Shown: positions 43,471-53,304 of the stretch, piece by piece
Position numbering within the stretch: position 1 is the first letter of the stretch
Layout of the letters: each line of letters opens with the position of its first letter
Source: Cohnella abietis
GTDB taxonomy: Bacteria; Bacillota; Bacilli; Paenibacillales; Paenibacillaceae
Reading direction: 5' to 3'
DNA: 64,000 nt
Assembly: GCF_004295585.1 (NCBI RefSeq)
Contig: NZ_AP019400.1
Location: 6,254,501-6,318,500 of the forward strand
Program-made: the position numbers and the translations under genes
The notes under the pieces: model-generated
What the model saw: only the letters and a program-made list of their open reading frames with translations
The model's database searches: none
What the model was told of the DNA's origin: nothing

Positions 43471-43676
43471 ACACAATAAAGGTTGTAAATAGGTTTTGAA
43501 CTTTTCTATGGATTCCAAATTTCCTTCTGACTAAATGCAGAAAACTCCCACGTTGAAGGATTATTAACTTCAATATTCCTTAACGCTGATACAGAAGCCA
43601 CTCTAGACAAAGCAAGGTTTACGGTTTACTCTCTGAAAATAAACAAGGCTTTCCACTATTCTTCACCCCAAAAAAA

Positions 43677-44504
43677 TTAGAATCTATATTTAATATACAT
43701 ATAACTGGCCCAAGCCTTCTCGAGGATTTTTCTCATAACATATGGAGCTTGGATCTGTTTCTCTGCTGCTCGGGATAGACACCAATTCAAAGGCACACGC
43801 CCCGTATAATTCTTCAATAACTGGAAGGCTTCATTGAAATGTGTTTCTTTGTTATTGCGTGTTTTCGTTGCTTCATGATCACGAGAGCATGCTGTAAATT
43901 CAGACAAATAACCGAATACTCCACTTTTACTGAGTCTCCACCATAAATCATAATCTAAACACATTTGGAGCTCTGCATTTAGACCATTTAACTCATTCCA
44001 TATCTTTCCTCGGATAAGTGTGGCCGGTTGGCAGATAAAACAGTGATGAGCAAGTCTTTCCACGCTAAAAGGCTCTGTCTCATACGGTTCTATGACTTCA
44101 TTTAGAACATTCGTAATATATGCCTTTGAGTATACTGCAACATCATTAGGATGACTTTCGAGAAATTGCACCATTTTGGTTAGACCATTCTCCAAGAAGA
44201 CGTCATCTGCATTTAGCCAACAGATATAATCTGAATTCGGAAGTTTCTTTACCCCTTCGTTAATGGCGGCTGCTTGTCCTTCATCACGTTCGGATCTCCA
44301 GTATGTGAGCTGACTTTCATATTTGTGAATAATGGATACAGATTCATCTCGAGAACCAGCATCCATCACTGCTATACGAATGTCTAAGTTAGGTTGGTTA
44401 AGAATACTTTGCAAAGCTTCCTCCAGAAATTGTCCCTGGTTAAGGTTAGGGACAATCACTGAAACAGAAGGCTTTCTATGAGTTAACTGTCTGCTCTGTT
44501 CCAC
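43677..44504 (-). CDS. GT2 glycosyltransferase
   Basis: A 275-aa GT2 enzyme of the WcaA-like type: VSVIVPNLNQGQFLEEAL near residue 13, AVMDAGSRDES near 45, and CWLNADDVF near 94 as the metal site. A C-terminal amphipathic tail follows. Its start overlaps the end of the upstream GT4 gene by 22 bp. It is likely one of the chain-building transferases of the surface glycan; donor unknown. Confidence 0.85.
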   Translation of the reverse strand: MEQSRQLTHRKPSVSVIVPNLNQGQFLEEALQSILNQPNLDIRIAVMDAGSRDESVSIIHKYESQLTYWRSERDEGQAAAINEGVKKLPNSDYICWLNADDVFLENGLTKMVQFLESHPNDVAVYSKAYITNVLNEVIEPYETEPFSVERLAHHCFICQPATLIRGKIWNELNGLNAELQMCLDYDLWWRLSKSGVFGYLSEFTACSRDHEATKTRNNKETHFNEAFQLLKNYTGRVPLNWCLSRAAEKQIQAPYVMRKILEKAWASYMYIKYRF

Positions 44505-45649
44505 GAATCTTCCACCATTACCTTTTCATAGATTTCTAGCAATTGATCAGCAGCTTTGTTCCAGGAGAACTTCTCCGCTTGAATCTTAGATAGATCAATA
44601 AGACTCTCTCGTAGTCCTGATTCCACGCTCAACCTGCGCATAGCTTGAGTCAGTTCTTGAACCTTATCTGGATCGATATAGATTCCAGCCTCCCCAGCCA
44701 CTTCTGGCAAGCTGGACGTATTACTAGTAATTATAGGAGCACCGCAACTCATTGCTTCTAATACAGGCAATCCAAACCCCTCGTACCGGGATGGGTATAC
44801 AAACCCAAAGCAATTAGAGTACAAGACTGATAATTCGTCGTCTGATACATACCCCAGAAACTTCACAAGATCTACTATGCCTAATTCTCTGACTTTATCC
44901 TGGATGTGATCTTCCATCCACCCTTTACCGCCGGCAATATATAAGGGTCTTTTTTCTTGATTTTCTGCTACTAGTTGTGCGTATGCTTCTAGTAGCATTC
45001 CATAATTCTTCCTTGGCTCTACCGTTCCTACCCCTAGCCAAAAAGTTTCTTCTAATTCAAATTTATTCTTAACCTGCTCAAACACGTCTCCATCAGTAAT
45101 CCATTTTAAAGTAGGCCGATTCCCAAGATAAATGACCGATACCCTACTCTCCGGATAATAAGGAAAATACTTAAGAAAGGATTGCTTGGAGAAGTTGGAA
45201 ATCGTGACAATATGGTCGGCATTCAAGCTCGCCGCATAAGCACCTTCGAAACATACTAGCCTATTGGCTTCCGTTGTATACTCTGGACAATCTAAATATC
45301 CCATATCATAAATTGTCACGACTTTCTTCGCTTTAATTCCATCGGGGAAGCTAAAATTATTAGAGTGAACAATATCCGGGTTACCGAGCAATTCATCCTT
45401 ATCTTTCACTTCGCTCCAAATTCTATTTGCCTTATGCCAGGATAAATCCCTGAAGAAACTCTGTACGTTTGGCTGCTCGCTATGATATGCCTCTTTGAAA
45501 TTAGGATGACGATAACCATAAAACATAGGATATAGAAAATATTCATTTTTCCGATCTCCAAGAATCATATGCGAGGCGACTTGTTTGGAGAAGAAACCAC
45601 ATCCTGCCATGTCCTCCGCAGTCTGACTGACATCAAAGCCGATTTTCAT
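44483..45649 (-). CDS. GT4 glycosyltransferase
   Basis: A 388-aa GT-B enzyme: KIGFDVSQTAEDMAGCG at the start, HIVTISNFSKQSFL near 160, a C-terminal nucleotide-sugar site GFVYPSRYEGFGLPVLEAM with the E-x7-E motif near 285-305, and TSNTSSLPEV. The start is the ATG at 45649, 8 nt after GGGAGG; the frame to 45682 has no site. It overlaps the upstream GT2 gene by 17 bp. The family includes mannosyl- and rhamnosyltransferases. Confidence 0.87.
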   Translation of the reverse strand: MKIGFDVSQTAEDMAGCGFFSKQVASHMILGDRKNEYFLYPMFYGYRHPNFKEAYHSEQPNVQSFFRDLSWHKANRIWSEVKDKDELLGNPDIVHSNNFSFPDGIKAKKVVTIYDMGYLDCPEYTTEANRLVCFEGAYAASLNADHIVTISNFSKQSFLKYFPYYPESRVSVIYLGNRPTLKWITDGDVFEQVKNKFELEETFWLGVGTVEPRKNYGMLLEAYAQLVAENQEKRPLYIAGGKGWMEDHIQDKVRELGIVDLVKFLGYVSDDELSVLYSNCFGFVYPSRYEGFGLPVLEAMSCGAPIITSNTSSLPEVAGEAGIYIDPDKVQELTQAMRRLSVESGLRESLIDLSKIQAEKFSWNKAADQLLEIYEKVMVEDSWNRADS

Positions 45650-46544
45650 TCCGTTTAGCCTCCCGCTTAGCGACATATGCATGCTTCAACCAAGACATCA
45701 TTGCTCTAATATCAGTTAACGGAATATGTCTATTATATTTCAAAAAAACCTTCATCGAAGTGAGGACTAATGCCTTTACAAACTTATAATTATCACTAGC
45801 ATTGGCTCTAGTGTAACCCGATTCTTCTGTTATGACATGCGAAAGGTTATACATCCATTTTTTTGGAGCTTTACGTAATTTCCCCTTAAGCATAACAATA
45901 ATTTCCTCATGAACAGCCTTGCGGTTTCCAAGAGTTTTATTATCTGAATATAATCGTGACCCCGCTAACTTCTGATTCAAGAAATAAAACGGTTTTTTTG
46001 CGCCAATTCGCATCCAATATTCATAATCCATACAGTAATTCAACTCTTTATTCAAGACACCAAATGTATCCACTACTGATTTCCGAAAAAATACAGCCGG
46101 TTGACACAGGAAACATACTTCTTTTAATCTTTCATAATCCCATTGCTCTGTATAATAATCTTCCATGTAGAGATCATTTTCATCAATATGATCAGCTTTA
46201 CCATAAATGACATCAACATCAGGATTCTCTTCGAAAACCTTCAGAACTGATTCTATTGATCCTGGATAGTATACATCGTCTGAATTAAGCCACCCAATAA
46301 TCTCACCATGAGCAGCCAGTAACCCTTTATTCACAGCATCTGACTGCCCTCCATCCTTGCCGGAGACAAATGACAACCTGTCACCATAACTTTCTAAAAT
46401 CTCTACCGTCTCATCTTTGCTTCCTCCATCAAAAACAAGATACTCCAATCCTTCTATGTTTTGATTAAATACACTATCCAAGGTCCTTCTTAGAAATATT
46501 CCTTGATTGTACGAAGGGGTTACGATTGTAATTTTAGCCTTCAC
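45633..46544 (-). CDS. GT2 glycosyltransferase
   Basis: A 303-aa GT2 enzyme closely similar in layout to the 43677 gene (ITIVTPSYNQGIFLRRTLDS, FDGGSKDETVEIL, GWLNSDDVYYPG). Both have CFLCQPAVFFRKSVV or CFICQPATLI, so they are paralogs. It starts at a GTG at 46544 with a weak AGGAC site. It lies in the middle of a tightly packed glycosyltransferase run. Confidence 0.85.
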   Translation of the reverse strand: MKAKITIVTPSYNQGIFLRRTLDSVFNQNIEGLEYLVFDGGSKDETVEILESYGDRLSFVSGKDGGQSDAVNKGLLAAHGEIIGWLNSDDVYYPGSIESVLKVFEENPDVDVIYGKADHIDENDLYMEDYYTEQWDYERLKEVCFLCQPAVFFRKSVVDTFGVLNKELNYCMDYEYWMRIGAKKPFYFLNQKLAGSRLYSDNKTLGNRKAVHEEIIVMLKGKLRKAPKKWMYNLSHVITEESGYTRANASDNYKFVKALVLTSMKVFLKYNRHIPLTDIRAMMSWLKHAYVAKREAKRNENRL

Positions 46545-46576
46545 TGTCCTATCAGCTCTTTCTCGTCATATCATTA

Positions 46577-48157
46577 TTAGCCATGAAGTGCCTTAATAAC
46601 TTCTTGAGTTTGTTTGTTTAATAAATGTATTTTCATGATTTGGACTGCCAATTCTCTTTCATCAGGCATACCTAGATCTTTAGGACAAAACGAGGAATAG
46701 AACACAAAGGATATTTCAGAAGCTCCTATTGATAGTTCCTCTTTAATAACGAGTGATTCACCAGCAATAACTTTGTAGCTCTTGCGTTTCCCATTCACAA
46801 TAACCTTTAGCTTGCCATTACGGTAAGGTACAAATGCTGGAACAACAATCTCCGCATAAAGTATGCTCTTATCTTGTATATCCCCGAAAGATATCAATAC
46901 ATCCTTCCCGGCCCAGTTATCCTGATGTACCCCCGATATATATGTGCCTTTACTGGATTTATTGTTAGCAGCAACTGTAAGAAGGTTCCGATATTGGTTC
47001 ACCATATTCTCATTACTAAATTGTTTGACCTGTTCATGTCCTCTTTGAATTAGTTTTTCTCTCATGTGATTATCAGTCAGAACAAGATACATTGCTTCTA
47101 CCATTTCATCTGGCCTTCTAGCGTCAAAATAAAGCGCAGCCTCTCCTCCAACTTCAGGAAGGCTAGTATTTCGACTACAGAGTACTGGTGTACCTGCAGA
47201 CATAGCTTCTGCTACAGGTATGCCGAAGCCTTCAAATAAGCTAGGGAATATGAGGAATTCAGCCTCACTCATTAGAACAGCAACTTCATTCTCTTTTACA
47301 TATCCAAAATGATGAACTTTCTCATTAACTCCCATTCGCCTAAGATCATCATAAAACTTGTCTTTTTCATCTAATAGACTTCCTGTTAAAACTAAATATA
47401 GGTCTAGTTCCGGGTACTGCCGTAGAAACATCGAGAAGGCCACTAACAGCATATGGTGATTTTTATGATTCCAGTAATTAGCAGGATAATAGGCAAATCT
47501 CTTTCCTTTTAATTCTAATCTATTAACAATTTCAGCTGATGTAGAATGATCCGGTTGTAATCTATCCTGAATACTAATATAAATGACTTCAGCCTTGTCA
47601 CTTGGAAAGTTTAATTTCTCGATAAAGGTGTTACGTGTAAATTGGGAAATGCAAGTAACGTAATCGGCCATTTCTTTAATACCACGATAAAAGGTTCTGC
47701 GATGCTCCAATTCTTCGCCCGCAAAAAATTGCGGATAATATTCGTGCTGCATATCGTAAATTAAACTAACTGTTGGAATACCTGGCTCTTTGTAATTTAT
47801 TGCACTCATTGGACAAAACAAAACATCCACACCCTTGGACTTAAGAAGAGGTAGACGACGTCGGCGAAAGGACCCTATATTTATATTAATATTTAGTAAT
47901 TTAAATACTTTTCTTATGACTCTCTTGATTAATCTCTTCTTGGAAGCGGCTATTGGTTTAGTCGTTACGCAAACCCTTTGTAAACCGTATTTTTCGTATT
48001 GTTCAAAGAAATCATGATTCCAGTCAGCTGTTAACAATAAATACTGTTCATCTTTACGTGTTTGTGCCAATCCCTTGATCAATTCAACAACCAGTTGAAA
48101 AGCGCCGCCCATTTCTCCCGTTGTTCTTATTGGAGTAAGATCGATGGCTACCTTCAC
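46577..48157 (-). CDS. GT4 glycosyltransferase with extra C-terminal beta domain
   Basis: A 526-aa protein. Residues about 1-395 are a GT4 enzyme (AIDLTPIRTTGEMGGAFQLV, VTCISQFTRNTF, FLIFPSLFEGFGIPVAEAM, CSRNTSLPEVGG). Residues about 400-526 form an added beta-rich domain (YAEIVVPAFVPYRNG, KLKVIVNGK) that may bind glycan or a partner. The GTG start at 48157 overlaps the end of the methyltransferase gene by 4 bp, so translation is coupled. Confidence 0.85.
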   Translation of the reverse strand: MKVAIDLTPIRTTGEMGGAFQLVVELIKGLAQTRKDEQYLLLTADWNHDFFEQYEKYGLQRVCVTTKPIAASKKRLIKRVIRKVFKLLNININIGSFRRRRLPLLKSKGVDVLFCPMSAINYKEPGIPTVSLIYDMQHEYYPQFFAGEELEHRRTFYRGIKEMADYVTCISQFTRNTFIEKLNFPSDKAEVIYISIQDRLQPDHSTSAEIVNRLELKGKRFAYYPANYWNHKNHHMLLVAFSMFLRQYPELDLYLVLTGSLLDEKDKFYDDLRRMGVNEKVHHFGYVKENEVAVLMSEAEFLIFPSLFEGFGIPVAEAMSAGTPVLCSRNTSLPEVGGEAALYFDARRPDEMVEAMYLVLTDNHMREKLIQRGHEQVKQFSNENMVNQYRNLLTVAANNKSSKGTYISGVHQDNWAGKDVLISFGDIQDKSILYAEIVVPAFVPYRNGKLKVIVNGKRKSYKVIAGESLVIKEELSIGASEISFVFYSSFCPKDLGMPDERELAVQIMKIHLLNKQTQEVIKALHG

Positions 48158-49326
48158 TTCTTCACCCCACCTGTCTTCTCACTCACAAGAGCTTCCAAAG
48201 AGTTTATAGTTTCAAGCCGTGCATGTCGGTCTTGTTCAGATTCCCTAAGTAACCGTTCCAACGTTTGAATTGATTCTAACCGTGCTGCGCGATCCTGTTC
48301 AGATTCCCCAAGCATCCGTTCCAACGTTTGAATTGATTCTAGTCGATGAGTTCTGTCCTGCTCAGATACCTTTAGTAAACGCTCCATTATTTGGTTGTTT
48401 TTCAGCCGTTCTTCTGCTTCTGCTAGAACTCTCCTATGTTCATTAAACAGATCAAGCATCGCCAATATTAAACGAGTATCTGGCTTAGCCTCCATAAACT
48501 CCGTAATTCTATCAGTTTCCAAAGCCTGCAGAGAATTAGCACTAGCCATTACGAACATATCATAAGGAAATAACGGATCTAGAAACTCAATATTTCGTAT
48601 ATCAAGTTGCTTAAGGAGTATCGCTATTGCTTCTTTGCTAAACAAAAAAAGATGCTCCTGATCCTTAAGTTGTATAAGGAACGGATCGTTAGCGTCAAGC
48701 ATTTCTTGGTAACTCATATGATTGTAGCACGGGGTCTGAATAACCAATAATCCATCGTCTTTTAACACTCTTACTACATGAGACATAGTTTCAACTGGAT
48801 CTGTGAAGTGTTCCAATACATCCATCATAGCAATCACATCTTTTGCGTCTATACCATCAGATACATCTTCAATTCTAGAATTAATTATTTTTACCCCATG
48901 TGTTTTACTTCCGTATTTAGCCACCCAAGGGCTTAATTCAAGACCTTGAGCATCATAACCTACACTTTTCATCATTTGTACAAAAGCACCTGGACCGCTC
49001 CCTACCTCTAGCGAGTCTCCGGGCGGCAGTTTATATTTAAGCACAGCTTGAAGCCAGTACAAGCATCTCTCGCCTAAATCCTTACGTGATCGTTGAAATA
49101 TACTTGGATGTCCGAGGTCATCTGTTTGATGACCCATCCAGTAATTTTTCCCATAGAACGCATCATCATCATTCTCATTTTCTACTTCATAGAAGGAGGT
49201 TATTTGACGTGGAGTATTGATAAGAGTAAAACATGACATACACTTTTTATATTTATCATTGAATACTTCAAGCTCCTCATTCCCACACCAGCACTTATTT
49301 ATTTCAACTTCCTTAATATCTTCCAT
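48154..49326 (-). CDS. SAM methyltransferase with repeated coiled-coil tail; putative glycan chain terminator
   Basis: A 390-aa protein. The N-terminus has a cysteine cluster (CWCGNEELEVF, CMSC). A class I methyltransferase follows (LEVGSGPGAFVQMM near 100, then MMDVLEHF and VIQTPCYNHMSY). Residues 315-377 are three 21-aa repeats of E-R-L-L-x-E-S-E-Q-D-R type, each three heptads, forming a coiled coil. In WbdD and in S-layer glycan systems (WsaE), a methyltransferase caps the chain before ABC export, and in WbdD a coiled coil sets chain length. The adjacent Wzt/Wzm genes make the same role likely here. Confidence 0.82.
   Translation of the reverse strand: MEDIKEVEINKCWCGNEELEVFNDKYKKCMSCFTLINTPRQITSFYEVENENDDDAFYGKNYWMGHQTDDLGHPSIFQRSRKDLGERCLYWLQAVLKYKLPPGDSLEVGSGPGAFVQMMKSVGYDAQGLELSPWVAKYGSKTHGVKIINSRIEDVSDGIDAKDVIAMMDVLEHFTDPVETMSHVVRVLKDDGLLVIQTPCYNHMSYQEMLDANDPFLIQLKDQEHLFLFSKEAIAILLKQLDIRNIEFLDPLFPYDMFVMASANSLQALETDRITEFMEAKPDTRLILAMLDLFNEHRRVLAEAEERLKNNQIMERLLKVSEQDRTHRLESIQTLERMLGESEQDRAARLESIQTLERLLRESEQDRHARLETINSLEALVSEKTGGVKK
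48196..48384. repeat. 63-bp tandem repeat (three units) in the methyltransferase gene
   Basis: Three in-frame 63-bp units encode the 21-residue coiled-coil repeats; units share long identical runs such as the CGTTTGAATTGATTCTA stretch. In-frame units allow length change without loss of frame. Confidence 0.9.
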
Positions 49327-49339
49327 CTACTTCACCTCT

Positions 49340-50641
49340 CTATGGTTTATAGCTTTCAATTTTGAATGATGAGTCCATATAAGCGGCTCCATGAAATGTA
49401 CGCCATATTGGTCTAAGAATTTCCAACGTCATACAACCTTCTACCCAATCATATATCAATTGTGCTGATTCTGTCTGACATTCCGTTACTGCAACCATAA
49501 CGGTGTATAATCCTTGGAAAAGATTCATCTCTATTTCAAACTCAGCTTTTATTATCTCGCTTTTGGAGGCACTTAGCATCGTCCGATCCAGCATATAGGA
49601 GTTCTGTCCAAAAACAACTGTATTATGTCTATCAGAAAACTGGTATGCGAAAGTCAAATTTGGTGTATCCTTTATTACCTCTGCATAGATATTTAAGAAA
49701 ACCCGATCCCCAGTCTGAGCTGTACGCAGTTCATTTCCTTCGACATCACATATAACAGCGCCGATTATTTTTATATCTCCATTTCCTCTGCGTGAACCTA
49801 CTGCATGTAGCACATTCCTCTTACTTTCTTCAGGAACTTCAATATACTCATCTAAGGAGTTATTTATCATTTGTCTATTATTTTCGTCAATCTGTTCATT
49901 CAATGGGCCTCTCCCCATCGTGTAAAACAAATTGACCATTTCTAGAGGATTTCCTTCATGAGTAATACACCCATCCTCCATGATTATGACCCTATCGCAA
50001 TATTTTTTAACGGTCTGCATGTCATGGGTGACCAAGATAATAGCAGTTCCATTTGATTTCAGTTGTTGGAGGAAGTCAAAACACTTTTGTTGAAAGAATA
50101 TATCCCCAACAGACAGCGCTTCGTCGACAATGTATACGTCTGGTTCCAAATTAGCAAATAACGAAAATGCCAATCTTACATACATCCCCGATGAATAGGA
50201 TTTGACTGATTGGTTTAAGAATTGTTCACTCAATTCCGAGAATTCAATGATTCCATTTAATTTACTCGTAATATATTCGTTAGAGTAACCTAATAGCTTG
50301 CCACTAGTATAAATATTTTCTATACCGGTAAGCTCTGGGTGAAAGCCTGTGCCTAATTCTAACAAGGAAACTACATTCCCCTGTGCCATTACGGTGCCGG
50401 TTGTAGGCCATAGTGATTTAGACAGCAACTTTAATAAAGTGCTCTTGCCTGCTCCATTATGTCCAATAATTCCGATACACTCACCTTTATCAACAGACAA
50501 GCTCACATTTTTCAATGCCCAGAAATCCTCGTGCATTTTAATTTTCCCTGAGGTTATCCATTCAAGTAAGCGATGATGGGACTTTTTATATCTCTTATAC
50601 TTTTTGGATATACCTTGTAGTTTAACAGCGTGGTGTTCCAT
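49340..50641 (-). CDS. wzt: Polysaccharide ABC transporter ATP-binding protein with Wzt-type C-terminal domain
   Basis: A 433-aa protein. Residues 1-250 are the ATPase (Walker A GHNGAGKSTLLK, signature YSSGMYVRLAFSL, Walker B DVYIVDEALSVGD). Residues about 275-433 are a beta-sandwich like Wzt_C (ICDVEGNEL, VFGQNSYMLDRT, GLYTVMVAV), which in other systems recognises the capped end of the glycan. It energises export of undecaprenyl-linked glycan. It overlaps the permease gene by 1 bp. Confidence 0.94.
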   Translation of the reverse strand: MEHHAVKLQGISKKYKRYKKSHHRLLEWITSGKIKMHEDFWALKNVSLSVDKGECIGIIGHNGAGKSTLLKLLSKSLWPTTGTVMAQGNVVSLLELGTGFHPELTGIENIYTSGKLLGYSNEYITSKLNGIIEFSELSEQFLNQSVKSYSSGMYVRLAFSLFANLEPDVYIVDEALSVGDIFFQQKCFDFLQQLKSNGTAIILVTHDMQTVKKYCDRVIIMEDGCITHEGNPLEMVNLFYTMGRGPLNEQIDENNRQMINNSLDEYIEVPEESKRNVLHAVGSRRGNGDIKIIGAVICDVEGNELRTAQTGDRVFLNIYAEVIKDTPNLTFAYQFSDRHNTVVFGQNSYMLDRTMLSASKSEIIKAEFEIEMNLFQGLYTVMVAVTECQTESAQLIYDWVEGCMTLEILRPIWRTFHGAAYMDSSFKIESYKP

Positions 50642-51420
50642 CAGATAACATCCCTAATTTCTGCACGTAGTTTTGTATACACGATATATCCCATAAGAAG
50701 AGATAACACTGATACACTTATCATTACAATCCAATCATTTCCGTTGGGAAGTGATGAATACACAATAATTTGATGAAATGCGTTTACAAAATAGTAAGCT
50801 GGATTATATTTAATTACTTGTGCAAAACCTGAAGGCAAAAAGTCTTCAACATACACTATTGGAGTCATCCACATCCAAATTTGAACAATGCTAAGAAGTA
50901 ACTGAGAAACATCTCTAAAAAAAACATTAATACTAGCAAACATTAAAGCTAAACCTAGTCCAAAAGCAATAAAAAGCAGGAGTACGATTGGAAGAACTAG
51001 CCAGTATATACCAATATGAAATCCTAACACTATTGTTAGCACGAATAGTAATCCCATTGAAATGAACAAATTCAAGCTAGTTGTAATTGCAACCTGTAGC
51101 AAGAATACATGTTCTGGAATTGCCAATTTCTTGAGATAGGTTGCGTTCTCTACAAAAGAATTACTTCCTCTATTAATCATTTCAGAGAATGCTAGCCATG
51201 GGATAAAACCAGCAGATAAATAAATAGCAAAAGCAACCGATGAATCCATCCCTGGAATCTTAGCAGCCATAACTTGTGAAAAAACGAATGTAAAAAGAAG
51301 AATCTGAATCAGAGGCTGCAATATATTCCAATAGGCTCCCAGAGAGGAGCCTGCATAGCGATTCTTCAAGTCAGAAACTGAATTGTTCCATATATATGAG
51401 CGATATTTCCAAATACCCAA
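50641..51420 (-). CDS. wzm: Polysaccharide ABC transporter permease
   Basis: A 259-aa ABC-2 type permease with six membrane segments. It has the family N-terminus SDLKNRYAGSSLGAYWNILQPLIQILLFTFVFS and the YNPAYYFVNAFH motif near the end. The start is a TTG at 51420 with AGGTGGG 6 nt upstream. It pairs with the ATPase just downstream to move lipid-linked glycan across the membrane. Confidence 0.94.
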   Translation of the reverse strand: MGIWKYRSYIWNNSVSDLKNRYAGSSLGAYWNILQPLIQILLFTFVFSQVMAAKIPGMDSSVAFAIYLSAGFIPWLAFSEMINRGSNSFVENATYLKKLAIPEHVFLLQVAITTSLNLFISMGLLFVLTIVLGFHIGIYWLVLPIVLLLFIAFGLGLALMFASINVFFRDVSQLLLSIVQIWMWMTPIVYVEDFLPSGFAQVIKYNPAYYFVNAFHQIIVYSSLPNGNDWIVMISVSVLSLLMGYIVYTKLRAEIRDVI

Positions 51421-51431
51421 TTAAATCCCAC

Positions 51432-52361
51432 CTAGCTATTGGAAATATACCAATTAATAGTACTTCTTAAACCCTCAGAGAAATCAGTTTTTGCCTTAAA
51501 ACCAAATTTCTCAGAAGCTTTTGACGTATCCAAGGATCTTCTTGGTTGACCGTCAGGCTTTTCAGTATTCCACAAGATATTGCCATCAAATCCTGTTAGT
51601 TCTGCAATTTTCTCCACTAAATCATGTATCGATATTTCAGACCCTGCTCCCAAATTAATAGGGTCACTCTCATTATAGTTTTCTGTAGCTAAAACGATAC
51701 CCGCTGCAGCGTCTTCAACATACAGAAATTCCCTTGTTGCTTTTCCAGATCCCCAAACCTCGATTGACGATTCTCCTTTCCTCTTTGCATCGATGCATTT
51801 CTTAATAAGAGCGGGAATGACATGAGATGTTTCTGGATTAAAATTATCTCTAGGTCCGTACAAATTAACAGGCAATAGGTAGATTGAATTAAATTCGTAT
51901 TGCTGGCGGTAAGCCTGCGATTGCACTAACATCATCTTTTTAGCCAAACCGTAAGGAGCATTCGTTTCCTCTGGATACCCCCCCCAAATATCATCTTCTT
52001 TAAAAGGAACAGGGGTGTATTTGGGGTATGCACATATTGTACCAATAGCTACAAATTTATCCAACCCATATTGTCTTGACTTTTCTATCATTTGTGTTCC
52101 CATCATTAGATTATCATAAAAATATTTACCTGGATTTGCACGATTAGCACCAATCCCACCTACAACCGCTGCAAGGTGAATAATTAAATCAGGCTTCATT
52201 TCCCTGAACATTAAATCTATCCCGGATTCCGTAATTAGATTATATTTATTACTGCGAGGTATAAACACCTCAGAACATCCCCGTGAATATAGCTCCTCAA
52301 CCACATGATGACCTAGAAATCCTGCTCCACCAGTAACCACTATCCTTTTATGCTTTAACAC
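51432..52361 (-). CDS. GDP-L-fucose synthase-like epimerase/reductase
   Basis: A 309-aa SDR: TGGAGFLGHHVVEEL at the N-terminus, GTICAYPKYTPVPFKE near 108, catalytic YGLAKK near 137, and NLYGPRDNFNPETSHVIPALI, the GFS-family signature. It would convert GDP-4-keto-6-deoxymannose to GDP-L-fucose or a related sugar. It overlaps the rmd-like gene by 14 bp. A GTG start at 52361 lies 7 nt after GGAG. Exact product could differ (GDP-6-deoxytalose-type sugars are an alternative). Confidence 0.82.
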   Translation of the reverse strand: MLKHKRIVVTGGAGFLGHHVVEELYSRGCSEVFIPRSNKYNLITESGIDLMFREMKPDLIIHLAAVVGGIGANRANPGKYFYDNLMMGTQMIEKSRQYGLDKFVAIGTICAYPKYTPVPFKEDDIWGGYPEETNAPYGLAKKMMLVQSQAYRQQYEFNSIYLLPVNLYGPRDNFNPETSHVIPALIKKCIDAKRKGESSIEVWGSGKATREFLYVEDAAAGIVLATENYNESDPINLGAGSEISIHDLVEKIAELTGFDGNILWNTEKPDGQPRRSLDTSKASEKFGFKAKTDFSEGLRSTINWYISNS

Positions 52362-53301
52362 GTAGGTTCTCCCTCCAGTACTCTAACAAATCCCCAATTG
52401 TTTGTTCAATTTTGTAATTAGGCAGCCACCCAACGTTAGTAACAATCTTCTTATTGTCTCCTACTCTTAGAGCAACGTCGTTTTCTCTTACTTTTGCACT
52501 ATCAACTTTAATCTCATACTCTTCTATATCTGCAAATCGGAATAACATCTTAACGATTTCACGGATGGATACCGCTTGACCCGAGCAAACATTGTATAAT
52601 TGCCCAGATACTCCATTATTTAATAGGGCCATATAAGCTTCCACAACATCTCTAACGTCCAGGAAATCTCTTTTAACATCAATATTCCCGGTAACAAGTT
52701 GCTTCTTCATTAAACCATCTCGCATTGTCGCTACCTGCTGTGCGAAGCTTGAACATACAAAGTCTGCAGATTGACCTGGTCCAGTATGATTAAAGGGACG
52801 TGCAATAATGACATCCGTACCATATGAATAGAAGAATTGCTTGCTTAATAATTCTGAACAAGCCTTCGCTGTTGAATATGGGTTTGCTGGCTCAAGTGCA
52901 TCTCGCTCGGACAGAACACTCTTTAGTCCTGATCCATAAACATCCGCGGAGCTCACATAGAGCAACCTAGATGCCAATTTTAACTCCCTCATGCTTTCAA
53001 GTAAATTTAACGTACCTTTAAAAATGACATCATACGTAATTTCTGGCTTGTCGAATGAGTGAGGGATAAATGCCGGACCAGCAAGATGTATAATATAATT
53101 TGGCCTATAGAAACCCAGTATTTTCTTAAGCTTTGATTTTTCTTGTATATCACATACATACTTCTCGGTTACTTGTCCGTTTAATGCGCTAGTTGTTCTC
53201 GAAATACCCATAACTTCTATATTGTTCTTTAGAAGCGTTTTTGTCATTTCCGTCCCAACAAAACCACTCGCACCTGTAATTAGTGCTTTCAGAGAAATCA
53301 C
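52348..53301 (-). CDS. rmd: GDP-6-deoxy-D-mannose reductase-like SDR
   Basis: A 317-aa SDR with ALITGASGFVGTEMTKTL at the start, SSADVYGSG near 117, catalytic YSTAKACSELL near 142 and RPFNHTGPGQ near 167, the RMD signature. RMD reduces GDP-4-keto-6-deoxymannose to GDP-D-rhamnose. With gmd just upstream this gives a GDP-D-rhamnose route. The GTG start at 53301 has AAGGTG overlapping it, so the true start is uncertain. Confidence 0.85.
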   Translation of the reverse strand: MISLKALITGASGFVGTEMTKTLLKNNIEVMGISRTTSALNGQVTEKYVCDIQEKSKLKKILGFYRPNYIIHLAGPAFIPHSFDKPEITYDVIFKGTLNLLESMRELKLASRLLYVSSADVYGSGLKSVLSERDALEPANPYSTAKACSELLSKQFFYSYGTDVIIARPFNHTGPGQSADFVCSSFAQQVATMRDGLMKKQLVTGNIDVKRDFLDVRDVVEAYMALLNNGVSGQLYNVCSGQAVSIREIVKMLFRFADIEEYEIKVDSAKVRENDVALRVGDNKKIVTNVGWLPNYKIEQTIGDLLEYWRENLRVKA

Positions 53302-53304
53302 ACC

